Shown here one piece after another: positions 34,832-43,887 of a DNA stretch of 64,000 bases (the first letter of the stretch is position 1; each line of letters begins with the position of its first letter). The translations under genes were made by a program, and so were the position numbers. This DNA is from Nannocystis punicea (GTDB lineage Bacteria; Myxococcota_A; Polyangia; Nannocystales; Nannocystaceae): positions 12,793,501-12,857,500 of the forward strand of contig NZ_CP114040.1 of NCBI RefSeq assembly GCF_026965555.1, written 5' to 3'. Below the pieces are notes generated by a model. That model made no database searches and was not told the origin of the DNA. It saw only the letters and a program-made list of their open reading frames with translations.

Positions 34832-36856
34832 ATGCGGAGTGGAACCAGGCAGCGACTGGCGGGGGTGACGTGCGGTCTCTTGACCCTGAGCGTGGCGCAG
34901 ACGGCCCTCGCGAGCGATCAGTACCTCGAGCTCGAGCCGCCGAAGACGCTCACCGGCCGCGGATACGGCTACAACAGCATCAGCCGCGAGTACGTGCTGC
35001 GCCAGTGCGTGCAATTCGGCGCCGGCCTGCTCGACGGCTCGGGCGCGAGCGGCGACGAGTTCAAGTTCAGCTCGATCGTCTCCAACTCGCAGCTGGCCGA
35101 CGAGATGGACCTCGCGGTCAATACCAAGTTCTCGGCGTCGATGGGCCTCGTCAGCGCCAACGCCAGCTCGAAGGTCGACTTCTTCCAGTCGACCCAGACC
35201 AACTTCAATACCCACACGATCCTCGCCAAGTACCACAACGTCGAGCCGATGAAGTTCGTCGCCGGCGACATCAACCTCAAGCCCGAGTACCTGGCGATGG
35301 TCGGCACGCCGGCGTTCCGCCAGCAGTGCGGCGACTACATCGTCATCGGCGAGCAGAAGGGCCGGTGGTTCTTCGGCACGGTGCAGCTGTCGGTCCGCGA
35401 CACGGTGACCGAGAGCAAGCTGGCGGCCAGCGGGGTGATCGGGGTCGAGTACGCGACCATGAACGCCGAGGTCGGGATCAGCACGATCAACAAGCTCAAG
35501 CAGGCCAGCAACACCCAGGACCTCGAGATCCACGTGACCTCGAGCGGGACGAGCAGCGCCAGCCTGTCGGTCGAGCAGTTCCTGCAGCAGGTGCAGGCGT
35601 TCCCCGGCCAGAACGGGGCCAAGCAGACGTTCAAGCTGATGGCGGTGCCGTACGAGGACATCGTCGCCAACTGGCCGGTGAACAACCCGCTGGCGCCGCT
35701 GACCTCGGAGCAGAAGCTGACGAAGCTGGCCGAGGCGGCGTGGGGGCTGACCGCGCTGATCGGCGACTCGGACTTCATGATCCAGAACGCGAAGCTGTTC
35801 GCGCTGGGGACCACGCCGGCCAGGCGCGACGCCCGCGTGGCGTACATCAAGTCGCGGCGCGCGTGGTACCAGGGCCAGCTCGACGACATGCGCAACCGGG
35901 CGCGCGACTGCGACGTCGACTGGGCGGGCAAGCCGGCCTGCGAGTCGCTGTACAACACGTGGAAGGACTTCGAGGACTTCGTGGTCGCCGAGTACGACCA
36001 GTTCCCGATCCGCTACGTGTCGGAGTGCTACGCGGGGCGCGACGCCGGCGAGAGCATCCAGAGCAAGCTCAAGACGGCGCTGCTGACGACGCAGGGGCAG
36101 TTCAGCAACACCAAGGGCGACCGCGAGATGGGCGGCGGGCCGGTCAGCTTCAGCGCCAACGTGACGTTCAAGTCCGACTTCACCGGCGGCGACCCGCTCG
36201 ACACGCGCAAGCTGCTGTCGACGCTGAAGATCCGGATGGAGGAGTCGAAGGCCGACCACACGACCTTCGAGACCACGCTGAAGACGCCGGTGTTCGACCT
36301 GGCGGCGCCGTCGCCGGGCGAGACGCTGGCGCAGTGCTCGTACAGGGGCTCGGGCGTGAAGGCCGAGTACGTCACGATCGACGCCGAGGCCGTGTGCGGG
36401 CCGATGAAGGCGATCAACAAGAGCGCCTACGAGAAGTGCCTGGAGGGGTTCAAGGACGTCAAGTACCACGGGATGCTCAGCGGCAAGACGGGCGAGGACC
36501 CGCGCACGGAGACGTTCAACAAGAACTCGCGCGGGGTGCTGACGTCGATGAAGTGCACGGTCGACTCGAACGCCGGCAACGACACGCCGATGATCGGCTG
36601 CCAGTCGATCGACCTGCGCTCGGTCCAGCTCGACCTCGTCAACCGTCAGGACGTGGTCGCCGACGGCTGGGTCGCGCCCAAGAAGATCGACGTCAAGAAG
36701 CTGACGCCGAGCATCAAGCCGACGATGCAGCGCAGCAACGCGCTGCGCAAGCTGATCACCCCCAAGTCGGCGGTCGCGGCCAAGGCCTCGCGCTGCGGCG
36801 AGGGCCTGGTCACTGTGGCCGGACAGTGCTTGCCGAAGTTGAAGAAGGCGCGCTGA
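34832..36856 (+). CDS. Secreted protein, possibly MACPF-like
   Basis: A 674-residue exported protein with an N-terminal signal (LAGVTCGLLTLSVAQTALAS, cleaved near residue 27). AAGGAG precedes the ATG at 34832. The N-terminal half resembles MACPF-type pore-forming domains in layout: a strand-helix core with KVDFFQSTQTNFNTHTILAK, then TPAFRQQCGDYIVIGEQKGR and WFFGTVQLSV, which stands where MACPF proteins have their Y-G-T-H-Y/F signature. The signature itself is not exact, so the call is tentative. The C-terminal half has many Cys (CDVDWAGKPACESL, CTVDSNAGNDTPMIGC) and ends with a basic tail. The last 47 bases overlap the convergent sulfatase-PhoD gene. Confidence 0.55.
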   Translation: MRSGTRQRLAGVTCGLLTLSVAQTALASDQYLELEPPKTLTGRGYGYNSISREYVLRQCVQFGAGLLDGSGASGDEFKFSSIVSNSQLADEMDLAVNTKFSASMGLVSANASSKVDFFQSTQTNFNTHTILAKYHNVEPMKFVAGDINLKPEYLAMVGTPAFRQQCGDYIVIGEQKGRWFFGTVQLSVRDTVTESKLAASGVIGVEYATMNAEVGISTINKLKQASNTQDLEIHVTSSGTSSASLSVEQFLQQVQAFPGQNGAKQTFKLMAVPYEDIVANWPVNNPLAPLTSEQKLTKLAEAAWGLTALIGDSDFMIQNAKLFALGTTPARRDARVAYIKSRRAWYQGQLDDMRNRARDCDVDWAGKPACESLYNTWKDFEDFVVAEYDQFPIRYVSECYAGRDAGESIQSKLKTALLTTQGQFSNTKGDREMGGGPVSFSANVTFKSDFTGGDPLDTRKLLSTLKIRMEESKADHTTFETTLKTPVFDLAAPSPGETLAQCSYRGSGVKAEYVTIDAEAVCGPMKAINKSAYEKCLEGFKDVKYHGMLSGKTGEDPRTETFNKNSRGVLTSMKCTVDSNAGNDTPMIGCQSIDLRSVQLDLVNRQDVVADGWVAPKKIDVKKLTPSIKPTMQRSNALRKLITPKSAVAAKASRCGEGLVTVAGQCLPKLKKAR

Positions 36857-39800
36857 CCGGCTGCGTCGGCGTGGAGGAGGGCTGCTTCGGCGCGGTGGAG
36901 GGCCGCGTCGGCGCGGTGGAGGAGGGCTGCTTCGGCGCGGCGGAGGGCTGCTCCGCCGCGACGGGCGAGGGCGCCTCCGCGGGGCCGCTCACGACCACGC
37001 GGTACTTCTGCTTGCCCTTGACGTCGTGGTAGCGCGCGATCACCGAGCCGTCGGGCTTGATCTCCAGCACCCCGTAGTTGGGGCCATCGGTGATGGCGAA
37101 GCCGCCGTACTTGGTCACGTCGGCCAGGTGCTGCGGCAGCATGTCCTCGAACGACCAGGCGTCGAGCGGGCCGGCGATGAGCTCGTTGATCCCGGTCTCG
37201 CGGTCGACGAGGTGCCACGCGAGGTGGTAGTCGCCGGACAGGACGATGACGCTGCCGGGCGGCTCGCTGGAGAGCACGGTGGCCAGCTCGGCGCGCTCTT
37301 CGGGGAAGGCGTGCCAGCTGTCGTGGCCGAACGGGACGAACATCGGCACGCTGCTGACGACGATCTTGGTCCGCGCGGTCGACGACTTCAGCGAGGTGAT
37401 GAGCCACTCCTTCTGCGCCTCGCCGAGCATGCTGGCGCGCGCCGCCGGCGGGTCGCGGAAGCTCCGCGCGTCGAGCATGAACACCTCGACCTGCGGGGCC
37501 GGGCGGAACGAGCGGTAGAGGCCGACGTCGTCGGGGTCGGCGCTGCGCATCGGCCACTGCTCCTTGAACACCTGGCGCGCGACCGCGAGGTTGGCGGTGT
37601 CGCGGTGGGCGTTGTTGCTGATCTCGTGGTCGTCCCACACCGCGGCGGTCGCGGTCGAGGCGAGGAACGACTGCAGGGTCTCGTCGCGGCGGACCAGCTT
37701 GTGGCGGGCGCGGTAGGTCTTGAGGTCCTTGCCCTTGTTCTTCTTGGGGATGTCGGCGTACATGGTGTCGCCGAGCATCAGGAACACGTCGGGCTTCTCG
37801 CGCTTGAGCGGGCCGAAGATCTGGAACGGCGCGTTGTCGGCCAGCAGGTCGGCGCTCCAGGCGATCTTGACCGCGCGGGGCTTGTCGGCGGCGGTGCTGA
37901 AGCTGGCGGTGTCGCTGACCAGGCGCTCGCCCTCGTGGGTGAGGACGGCGCGGTACCAGTAACGTGTCCCCGGGGACAGGCCGGTGACGTCGACGACGCG
38001 GACCTGGTCGCCGTCGGCGGTGACCTCCTTGGCGGTGGTCTGCAGCGCGTCGACGAACTTGGCGTTCTTCGCCAGCTCGAAGTGGATCTGCGCCGGCAGG
38101 GTGGCGCGGGCCCACAGCAGCACCGAGTCGTGGGTGACGTCGAAGGCGGCCGGCTTGGCGGCGAACAGCGGCTGCGGCGGCTTGGGCTTGGCGCGGGCGG
38201 CGTTGAGCGCGTCGAGCAGGTCCTCGAGGTCGTCGGCGACGTCGGGGCGGCTGGACAGCGCGCTGGCCTCCTCCTTGGGGTCGTTCTCGAGGTCGAACAG
38301 CTGGGCGGTGTCGTTCTTGAGGTCGCGGATCAGCTTCCAGCGGCCGTGGACGACGGCCTGCAGGTCGGTGGTGCGCTGGGCCTGGCTCGACATGTAGCGG
38401 TGCAGCTCGGTGAACACCGGCCGCTCGGCGGGGTAGGTGCCGCTGTCGATCAGCGGCACGAGGTTGACGCCGTCGATGCCGGTGAGGTCGCCGCCGGCGA
38501 GCGCGAGCATGGTCGCGGTGGCGTCGAGGGTCGAGACCGGCTGGCGGAACACCTGGCCGGCCCGCCCGGGCAGGCACATCAGCATCGGCACGCGGACCTG
38601 CTCCTCGTACAGCGAGGTGCCGTGGGTGTTGTTGCGGTGGTCGCCGAGCGCCTCACCGTGGTCGGCGACCAGGAAGATCGCGGTCTTGTCGCGCAGGCCG
38701 CGTTGCTCGAGGCCGTCGAGGAAGTCGCCGATCGCGGCGTCCATCTCCTGCACCAGCTCGGCGTAGCGCTCGCGATCGCCGCCCGACTCGTGCGGGTCGA
38801 ACAGGTGGACCCACTGGAAGAATCGCTTGCCCTTGGCCTTGTCGAGCTGCTGCAGCGCGATCGGCAGGACCTTGGGGCTGGCCGGCTCGCGTAAGCTCGA
38901 GGAATTGAAGTCGGTGTATTCGTCGAAGCCGGGGTCGAAGCCGGCGTCCTTGCGGAAGAACCGGCTATAGCCGTCCCACGGGGTCGCCAGAGTGCGCAGG
39001 CCGGCGGCCTTCATGCGCTGGGCCAGGTTGCCCTCGGGCGGGATCTGCGGGATCGTGGTGTATTGCACGCCGCCGGTGAGGCCGCGGATGTCGCGGGCGG
39101 TGGCGGTGCGGGGATTGATCAATTTGCCGTCCCACATCCACAGGTCCCATTGAATGTGGGCGCTGTAGCGGCCGAGCATCAGCGCGCCCATGCCGATCGC
39201 GGTGCGCGAGCCGGGCGCGTAGGTGCGGCGGAAGTCGGCGCAGCCGGCCGCGAGCGCGGACAGCCGCGGGGCGGCGCTCTTGTCGGGGTTCTCGGGGTCG
39301 GGCAGGGCGTCGGCGCGGAGGGCGTCGACGCTGATCAGGAGGATGTTCCAGTCGTTCTTCGGCGGGGCGACGTCGTGGTAGAGCGGGTGGTCGAGCTCCT
39401 TGAGGTTGCCGCGCACCCGGCCCTCGCCGCGCGCGAGGAAGCGAATGATCGAGGTGCCGACCGTCGATTCGCCGACCTGGGCGCGGAAGCCCCGGTCGCT
39501 GGCGTAGCCGCCGAAGGCGACCACGGCGAAGCCGACAGCCGCGAGCACGACCATGGCGAGGGCGACCGCGCCGGCGCGCTGCAGCCCGCGGACGAGCCCG
39601 GGGGCGACGCGCCAGCGCTCCAGCTGGGCCAGGGCGAGGCCGCGGCCGAGGGCGGCGTCGAGGCTGAGCACGGCGACGATCTGCAGCCAGACGTGCACGC
39701 CGGGGTAGAGGCCGACCATGAAGCGGCGGTCGGCGAACATGAAGGCCAGGGCGACGACCGCCGCGAGGCCGCTCCACACGGCCCACCAGCGCGAGGGCGC

Positions 39801-40397
39801 GGCGGCGCCGACCCGGCTCGCAACGCGCGCGCCCCACGGCAGCAGCAGCGCGAGCGAGGCGGCCCAGGTGCCGAAGTAGAGCACCGCGTGCAGGCGCTCG
39901 GTGCCGGGGCGGACCACGGCGAAGGTGTCCTCGGAGACATGTACGTAGACGAACAGGGCGACCAGCTGGGCGGCGGCGACGGCGGTGCCCAGCCAGAAGC
40001 GCGGGTCGTCGGGCGCCCCGAGCCGCGGGGCCAGCCGGTCGATCGCGATCACCACGGCGACGGCGAACACGAGCCCGGCCGGCAGCACCAGGGGCAGCGC
40101 CGCCGGCGACTGGAAGCCGAAGATCAGCGCGGCCAGCAGCAGCAGCGGGGCGCTCATGATCAGCGCCGCGACCCGCCGCAGGCCGCGGACGGACAGCCTG
40201 CCGCCCGGCAGCACGGCGCCGACGAGGTCGAGGGCCGAAAATCCCACGACGAGGAAGGCGGCGCCGCCGAACAGGAACAGCCCGAGGCGGGGCGAGCTCA
40301 GGGCGTCAGGGGCGACGAGGCACGCGAGCGCCACCGCGGTGGCGAGCGATGCCGACGATCGGTACTTCGAGGTCGTCTCGGCGAAAATAGCGGGCAT
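36810..40397 (-). CDS. Membrane sulfatase-PhoD metallophosphatase fusion
   Basis: A 1195-residue membrane protein. Residues 15-300 hold about eight hydrophobic segments. Residues 350-735 form an alkaline-phosphatase-superfamily sulfatase domain with metal ligands D358 in SVDALRAD and D579/H580 in VADHGEALGDH. The usual formylglycine motif C/S-x-P-x-R is replaced by YAPGSRTA (393-400), so the nucleophile may be Ser or Thr, as in phosphoglycerol or ethanolamine-phosphate transferases. Residues 745-830 look like an N-terminal PhoD domain. Residues 845-1130 are PhoD-like: WSADL, LGDTMYAD, WDDHEISNNAHRD, LSGDYHLAWH. The tail is a Pro/Ser repeat. One enzyme with two hydrolase sites on the outer face is likely; the substrates may be sulfated or phosphorylated polymers. 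Confidence 0.88.
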   Translation of the reverse strand: MPAIFAETTSKYRSSASLATAVALACLVAPDALSSPRLGLFLFGGAAFLVVGFSALDLVGAVLPGGRLSVRGLRRVAALIMSAPLLLLAALIFGFQSPAALPLVLPAGLVFAVAVVIAIDRLAPRLGAPDDPRFWLGTAVAAAQLVALFVYVHVSEDTFAVVRPGTERLHAVLYFGTWAASLALLLPWGARVASRVGAAAPSRWWAVWSGLAAVVALAFMFADRRFMVGLYPGVHVWLQIVAVLSLDAALGRGLALAQLERWRVAPGLVRGLQRAGAVALAMVVLAAVGFAVVAFGGYASDRGFRAQVGESTVGTSIIRFLARGEGRVRGNLKELDHPLYHDVAPPKNDWNILLISVDALRADALPDPENPDKSAAPRLSALAAGCADFRRTYAPGSRTAIGMGALMLGRYSAHIQWDLWMWDGKLINPRTATARDIRGLTGGVQYTTIPQIPPEGNLAQRMKAAGLRTLATPWDGYSRFFRKDAGFDPGFDEYTDFNSSSLREPASPKVLPIALQQLDKAKGKRFFQWVHLFDPHESGGDRERYAELVQEMDAAIGDFLDGLEQRGLRDKTAIFLVADHGEALGDHRNNTHGTSLYEEQVRVPMLMCLPGRAGQVFRQPVSTLDATATMLALAGGDLTGIDGVNLVPLIDSGTYPAERPVFTELHRYMSSQAQRTTDLQAVVHGRWKLIRDLKNDTAQLFDLENDPKEEASALSSRPDVADDLEDLLDALNAARAKPKPPQPLFAAKPAAFDVTHDSVLLWARATLPAQIHFELAKNAKFVDALQTTAKEVTADGDQVRVVDVTGLSPGTRYWYRAVLTHEGERLVSDTASFSTAADKPRAVKIAWSADLLADNAPFQIFGPLKREKPDVFLMLGDTMYADIPKKNKGKDLKTYRARHKLVRRDETLQSFLASTATAAVWDDHEISNNAHRDTANLAVARQVFKEQWPMRSADPDDVGLYRSFRPAPQVEVFMLDARSFRDPPAARASMLGEAQKEWLITSLKSSTARTKIVVSSVPMFVPFGHDSWHAFPEERAELATVLSSEPPGSVIVLSGDYHLAWHLVDRETGINELIAGPLDAWSFEDMLPQHLADVTKYGGFAITDGPNYGVLEIKPDGSVIARYHDVKGKQKYRVVVSGPAEAPSPVAAEQPSAAPKQPSSTAPTRPSTAPKQPSSTPTQPVSAPSSTSASTVRPQ
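36868..36962. repeat. 45-base tandem repeat coding the fusion protein tail
   Basis: A unit beginning GGAGGAGGGCTGCTTCGGCG at 36873 recurs at 36918, a 45-base period, with the second copy diverging at its end. On the minus strand it codes 15-residue units of the type APKQPSSTAPTRPST at the C-terminus of the sulfatase-PhoD protein. Confidence 0.75.
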
Positions 40398-40829
40398 ATC
40401 GGTCAGCGAGTCCGCGGCGTGAGCCAGCAGGCAAAGTCAAGTCAAGTGCGTCGATTCGTAGGCAGGAGATCGGGCGCGCTTCGGCCCGCGTCGGCGCGTC
40501 GCGGGCCTGCGGAGCGCTCAGCGTCGCGACCGCTTCCGCGCCCGGGAGTCCGCCATACGAATTGTCAGTAAGGAGAAGTTAAGTGGCATGACTCGTGAGG
40601 CTACCCCGCCCGTCGACGCAGTCAAGCACAATCCCGCCGGCGAACTCCCCGCTCTCGGGCCCGGCCCGAGGCTGCCCCCGCCCTGGCTGCCTGCGCGAGG
40701 TTCTGTCGAGCCCAGGGCGCGAAAGGACCCGGCGAAACGCGATGCGCGAAACCGAACGCCGGTGGCGTGAATGCTTGGACCGGGCAATGTCGATAGTGCG
40801 CCGCCGGTCCGCGGATTCCGGGCGGTCGA
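40398..40829. other. Intergenic gap, one doubtful small ORF
   Basis: 432 bases between two minus-strand genes. The only candidate is a plus-strand 60-residue ORF at 40588-40770, with AAGGAG about 12 bases ahead of its ATG, but it is Pro/Arg-rich and matches nothing I know. I see no promoter or hairpin. Confidence 0.35.
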
Positions 40830-41348
40830 TCAGGTCAGCGCATATGCGTCGAGTCCGAGGGCGGCGACGACCTGCTCGACCGGGTCGTCGCGGACCTGCG
40901 CGGTGTCGACGACGACCCGCGGCGCGGTCAGCCACGGCTCGTAGACCCGCGCCTGGACGTCGGCCCAGGTGGGCAGGCGGTGGCCGGGGATGTCGGCGAC
41001 GCGCGCCTCGAAGCGGCGCCGGTGCTCGTGCAGGTCGGTGCAGACGATCTCGACGTCGCGGCAGGCGACGTCGGCGGCGCGGGCGAGGTCGTGCCAGGCG
41101 GTGCGGGTGGCGGCGATCGGGTTGACCGCGTCGGCGACGACGGTGAAGCCGGCGGCGAGCAGATCGCCGGCGAGGGCGCGGGCGACGGCGTAACCACGGC
41201 CGTGGAGGTCTGCAGCGGGCAGGCCGTCCCGCACCAGCGCCTGCTCGATGGTGTCGATGCGCAGGTGGACGCCGCCGGTCCGCGCGGCCAGAGCCCGCGC
41301 GAGGGTGGTCTTGCCGACGCCTGGGAGCCCGGAGAGCGCGATCAACAC
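40830..41348 (-). CDS. P-loop kinase-like AAA ATPase
   Basis: A 172-residue cytoplasmic P-loop protein. Walker A is GLPGVGKTT (7-15); the following HLRIDTIEQAL and GFTVVADAVNPIAATR resemble gluconate/shikimate-kinase-like enzymes that phosphorylate small molecules. CTDLHEHRRRFEAR is a probable lid region. The length fits such kinases. The start is GTG. The substrate is unknown and no operon partner is evident. Confidence 0.82.
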   Translation of the reverse strand: MLIALSGLPGVGKTTLARALAARTGGVHLRIDTIEQALVRDGLPAADLHGRGYAVARALAGDLLAAGFTVVADAVNPIAATRTAWHDLARAADVACRDVEIVCTDLHEHRRRFEARVADIPGHRLPTWADVQARVYEPWLTAPRVVVDTAQVRDDPVEQVVAALGLDAYALT

Positions 41349-41500
41349 CGGGGCAGGGTGCCACGATTCGCGCGCGGAACGATCGCGGCCGCCAGCCCGG
41401 CGCGATTCCGCGCGAGCGGAGTTAACTCCAGAAGTAGCGGGACGACGTTCGACTTCGCACTTGACGCTGGGCGCCGATCGCGTTAGCCCGCAAAAACAGC

Positions 41501-41848
41501 ATGGCCGAGATGCCCCGAGAGCTGTTCGCCGCGACCTCCGCCGAGGGTGACCCGCTGTCGCCGGGCGCCAAGGTCGTGCTCGCTTACCTCTGGACGTTCG
41601 TCGACGCGAACCTGGCCGCGACCTACCGCAACCGCAAGGGCCCAGCCAAGGCGCCGCGGGTGATCTGCGACGCGGAGGAGATCGGCAAGGTGTTCCAGAT
41701 CGACGCAGAGGCGGTCCGCCGCCACCTGCGCGCGCTCAAGGACGCCGGCTACGCGGTCCACCACCAGGACGACGCCGACAGCTCGCTGGCCCTGCTCGAC
41801 GGCAAGCACCGCGACGAATACCTCAAGGTGTTCGGGCCCAAGTCCTGA
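41501..41848 (+). CDS. Winged-helix-like protein, unknown function
   Basis: A 115-residue cytoplasmic protein. LSPGAKVVLAYLWTFVD, the middle AEEIGKVFQIDAEAVRRHLR and ALKDAGYAVHHQDD fit a helix-turn-helix with wing, like the start of replication or plasmid-type regulators that use a LSPGAK helix. No ligand domain. The gene is monocistronic and followed by a palindrome that could be a terminator. Confidence 0.6.
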   Translation: MAEMPRELFAATSAEGDPLSPGAKVVLAYLWTFVDANLAATYRNRKGPAKAPRVICDAEEIGKVFQIDAEAVRRHLRALKDAGYAVHHQDDADSSLALLDGKHRDEYLKVFGPKS

Positions 41849-41940
41849 GGCGCGGCCGCTCGGGCGCGGACCGCCGGGTGCGGTGATTCGTCGACGTGCC
41901 GGCGTCCGAGACGCCTGGCGTGTGGACAATAATGATAGGA

Positions 41941-41978
41941 CCTTCAAGACATGTTCGAGAGGACATGCCGTGTGAAGG
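41941..41978. repeat. ACATGTC-family palindrome between convergent genes
   Basis: An inner stem CATGTTC / GGACATG (one G-T pair) with loop GAGA is framed by outer arms CCTTCA / TGAAGG. It lies between the convergent ends of the winged-helix and acetyltransferase genes, so a two-way terminator role is likely. Confidence 0.7.
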
Positions 41979-41990
41979 CCCCGATCGGGC

Positions 41991-42539
41991 TCAGGCCGGG
42001 TGCTCGGCGAGCCAGCTGCGGGCGTCGCGGGTGAAGAAGGCCAGCGGGTCGTCGCCGTAGGCGGGGAAGTGGCGCTCGCCGTCGCGGTGGAGGCCGATCT
42101 TCAGCAGGACGTGCTGCGAGTCGACGTGGGGCAGGTCGGTGATCGCGGAGATCTGCGGCAGGCCGAGCTCCTCGAAGCCGTATCGCAGGAGCCTGGCCGC
42201 CATCTCGGTGGCGTAGCCGCGGCCCCAGTACTCGGGGTAGAGCAGGTAGCCGACCTGGATGACCGTGTCGTTGCGGACATGGTTGAGCAGGTGCGTGCCC
42301 ACCGGCGCGCCCGTGGCCCGCTCGCTGGTGAGCCAGATGCCGAGGCCGGGGTGCTGATCGTAGTAGGCGAGGATCCGCTCGTTCAGCATCGCCTCGGTCT
42401 TGGCCCTGTCGTACACGCCGCCGGCGAAGCGCATCACCTGCGGGTCGGCGTGCAGGCGCACCAGCAATTCGAGGTCGTCGGCGGTGAACCGGCGCAGCAC
42501 CAGGCGCTCGGAGGTCAACGTGTCGTGCGAGGCTCTCAT
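41991..42539 (-). CDS. GNAT N-acetyltransferase, RimJ/RimL-like
   Basis: A 182-residue GNAT enzyme. The start TLTSERLVLRRFTADDLELL is typical of the RimJ/RimL group. The core YLLYPEYWGRGYATEMAARL contains the acetyl-CoA pyrophosphate loop (GRGYAT). The end NVASQHVLLKIG-like segment is seen as VDSQHVLLKIGLHRDGERHF. It may acetylate a protein N-terminus or a small molecule. It is about 38 kb from the graspetide cluster and need not be its missing acetyltransferase. Confidence 0.88.
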   Translation of the reverse strand: MRASHDTLTSERLVLRRFTADDLELLVRLHADPQVMRFAGGVYDRAKTEAMLNERILAYYDQHPGLGIWLTSERATGAPVGTHLLNHVRNDTVIQVGYLLYPEYWGRGYATEMAARLLRYGFEELGLPQISAITDLPHVDSQHVLLKIGLHRDGERHFPAYGDDPLAFFTRDARSWLAEHPA

Positions 42540-42751
42540 GACGCGAGCACGGTAACACGCCGCGCGCGGGGAATTGACGGCGCGGTGGCAGGCACCGGGC
42601 GACCGAAAAGAGAGTGCGCCGGTCCGAGGAGTCGACGGCCGAGATCGGCGGCGGTTGGCGGCGCCGCGTCGACGGCCGCGAATTTGCGAGCAGAGCGGCG
42701 CGGGGGCCCGGGTCGCGTGACTGTCGATCGCGCTCGCACTATCCTCGCGGC

Positions 42752-43780
42752 GTGGCCCCGGAGCCGTCGTCCTGCGCCAATCACCCCGATCGGCGCGGCG
42801 TCGTGCGGTGCAGCCAGTGCGGCGCGCCGATGTGCGACGAGTGCTGGCGCTTCCGCGTCAGCGCCTACGAGGTCGGGCGGGCCTATCTTCCGGCGTGTGT
42901 CGGGTGCGCCCACGCTGCGAGCAGCCACCGCACACGCCGCACCGCCCTCGCCTTTGCGTTTCTCGCGCTGACTCTCGGCGCCGTCGTGCTCGCCGCGCTG
43001 CGCTGGCGCCTGTGGGCGGACTACTGCGCCCTGCTGGTCGCGTTCGTGGTCCTCGCCCTGGCGCTGTTCGCCGGCCTGCTCGTCACCGCCCACAAGCCCC
43101 CGCTCATCGTGGAGGAGCGCGCCGACGACGAGGCCGACGCCCAGGCCCTCGACCGCGCCGAGCACCCGTACCGCGCCGAGCACCCGTACCGCGCCCGCGG
43201 TCGGCGAGTCGTCGCGGCGCTGTCGCCGAAGCTGTCGGGCAAGACCGCCGCGCTGGTCGCCGGTCTCAGCTTCGTCCTCACCGCGGTGCTGCTGCCGGTG
43301 GCGCTGAGCTTGCCGCGCTGGCTCGAGATCGAGGTCGTCCTGGCCGCCTGGTGGCTGCTGTCGGCGCTCGGCTTCGCGGCCCTGCTCCACCACGGCTTCC
43401 GCCTGGTCGACGACTACGTCTACTTCGCGCCGTGGAACCGCCCATCGAACGCGGGCGAGGCGGCGCGCGTCGGCGTCGAAGGCTGCTCCGGCTACACGCC
43501 CGACGATCCGGAGGGCTGCCTCATCGGCCTCCTGTTCGTCCTCGGCGCCGCCCTGCTGTTCGGCGCCGCCTGGCTGCTGGTCGAGATCGCCGCCCCGCTG
43601 CTGTTCCTGCTCGTCTACCTGCTCGTCACCCGCGCCCTCACCCGCGTCGCCCGCGACCGCCACGACTGCCGCGGCGCCCCGGCACGCGCGCTGGCCTGGG
43701 GAGCGCTCTGGGCGACGATCTACTTCCTCCCGCTGGCCGCGCTGGCCTATGCGATCCACGCGGCGGTGGCCTCGCCCTGA
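42752..43780 (+). CDS. Zinc-finger (B-box-like) multi-pass membrane protein
   Basis: A 342-residue membrane protein. Residues 8-45 form a B-box-like zinc finger: CANHPDRRGVVRCSQCG, then MCDECW and CVGCAH. About seven hydrophobic segments follow (for example 65-85, 90-115, 175-195, 260-290, 315-335). The middle holds a tandem RAEHPYRAEHPYRA in a charged loop, encoded by an 18-base direct duplication at 43154-43189. Such zinc-finger plus membrane architecture is common in Myxococcota but has no assigned role. The start is GTG at 42752; longer frames upstream look non-coding. Confidence 0.75.
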   Translation: MAPEPSSCANHPDRRGVVRCSQCGAPMCDECWRFRVSAYEVGRAYLPACVGCAHAASSHRTRRTALAFAFLALTLGAVVLAALRWRLWADYCALLVAFVVLALALFAGLLVTAHKPPLIVEERADDEADAQALDRAEHPYRAEHPYRARGRRVVAALSPKLSGKTAALVAGLSFVLTAVLLPVALSLPRWLEIEVVLAAWWLLSALGFAALLHHGFRLVDDYVYFAPWNRPSNAGEAARVGVEGCSGYTPDDPEGCLIGLLFVLGAALLFGAAWLLVEIAAPLLFLLVYLLVTRALTRVARDRHDCRGAPARALAWGALWATIYFLPLAALAYAIHAAVASP

Positions 43781-43798
43781 CAGTGAATGTCCATCACG

Positions 43799-43844
43799 AC
43801 ATGTTCATGAGAACATGTTTTTTTAATAATGTCCTGAAAGACAT
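43799..43844. terminator. ACATGTTC hairpin with T-run, two-way terminator
   Basis: A perfect 8-base stem ACATGTTC / GAACATGT with loop ATGA (43799-43818) runs into TTTTTTT (43818-43824), a textbook intrinsic terminator for the plus-strand zinc-finger gene. A second small palindrome ATGTC / GACAT follows at 43829-43844 and may serve the convergent gene. Both belong to the dispersed ACATGTC family. Confidence 0.8.
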
Positions 43845-43887
43845 CCTCGTCGGTGCATAGGGTGCGCCGGCCAGGACGATGGAGCGC

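Noticed and set aside
40588..40770. 60-residue ORF with an AAGGAG upstream, considered as a second RiPP precursor
   Set aside because: It is Pro/Arg-rich with no leader motif or core pattern, has no modifying enzyme nearby, and the ribosome site is rather far from the ATG.
41991..42539. GNAT gene considered as the missing MdnD acetyltransferase of the graspetide cluster
   Set aside because: It lies about 38 kb away, resembles general RimJ/RimL proteins, and has no link to the cluster.
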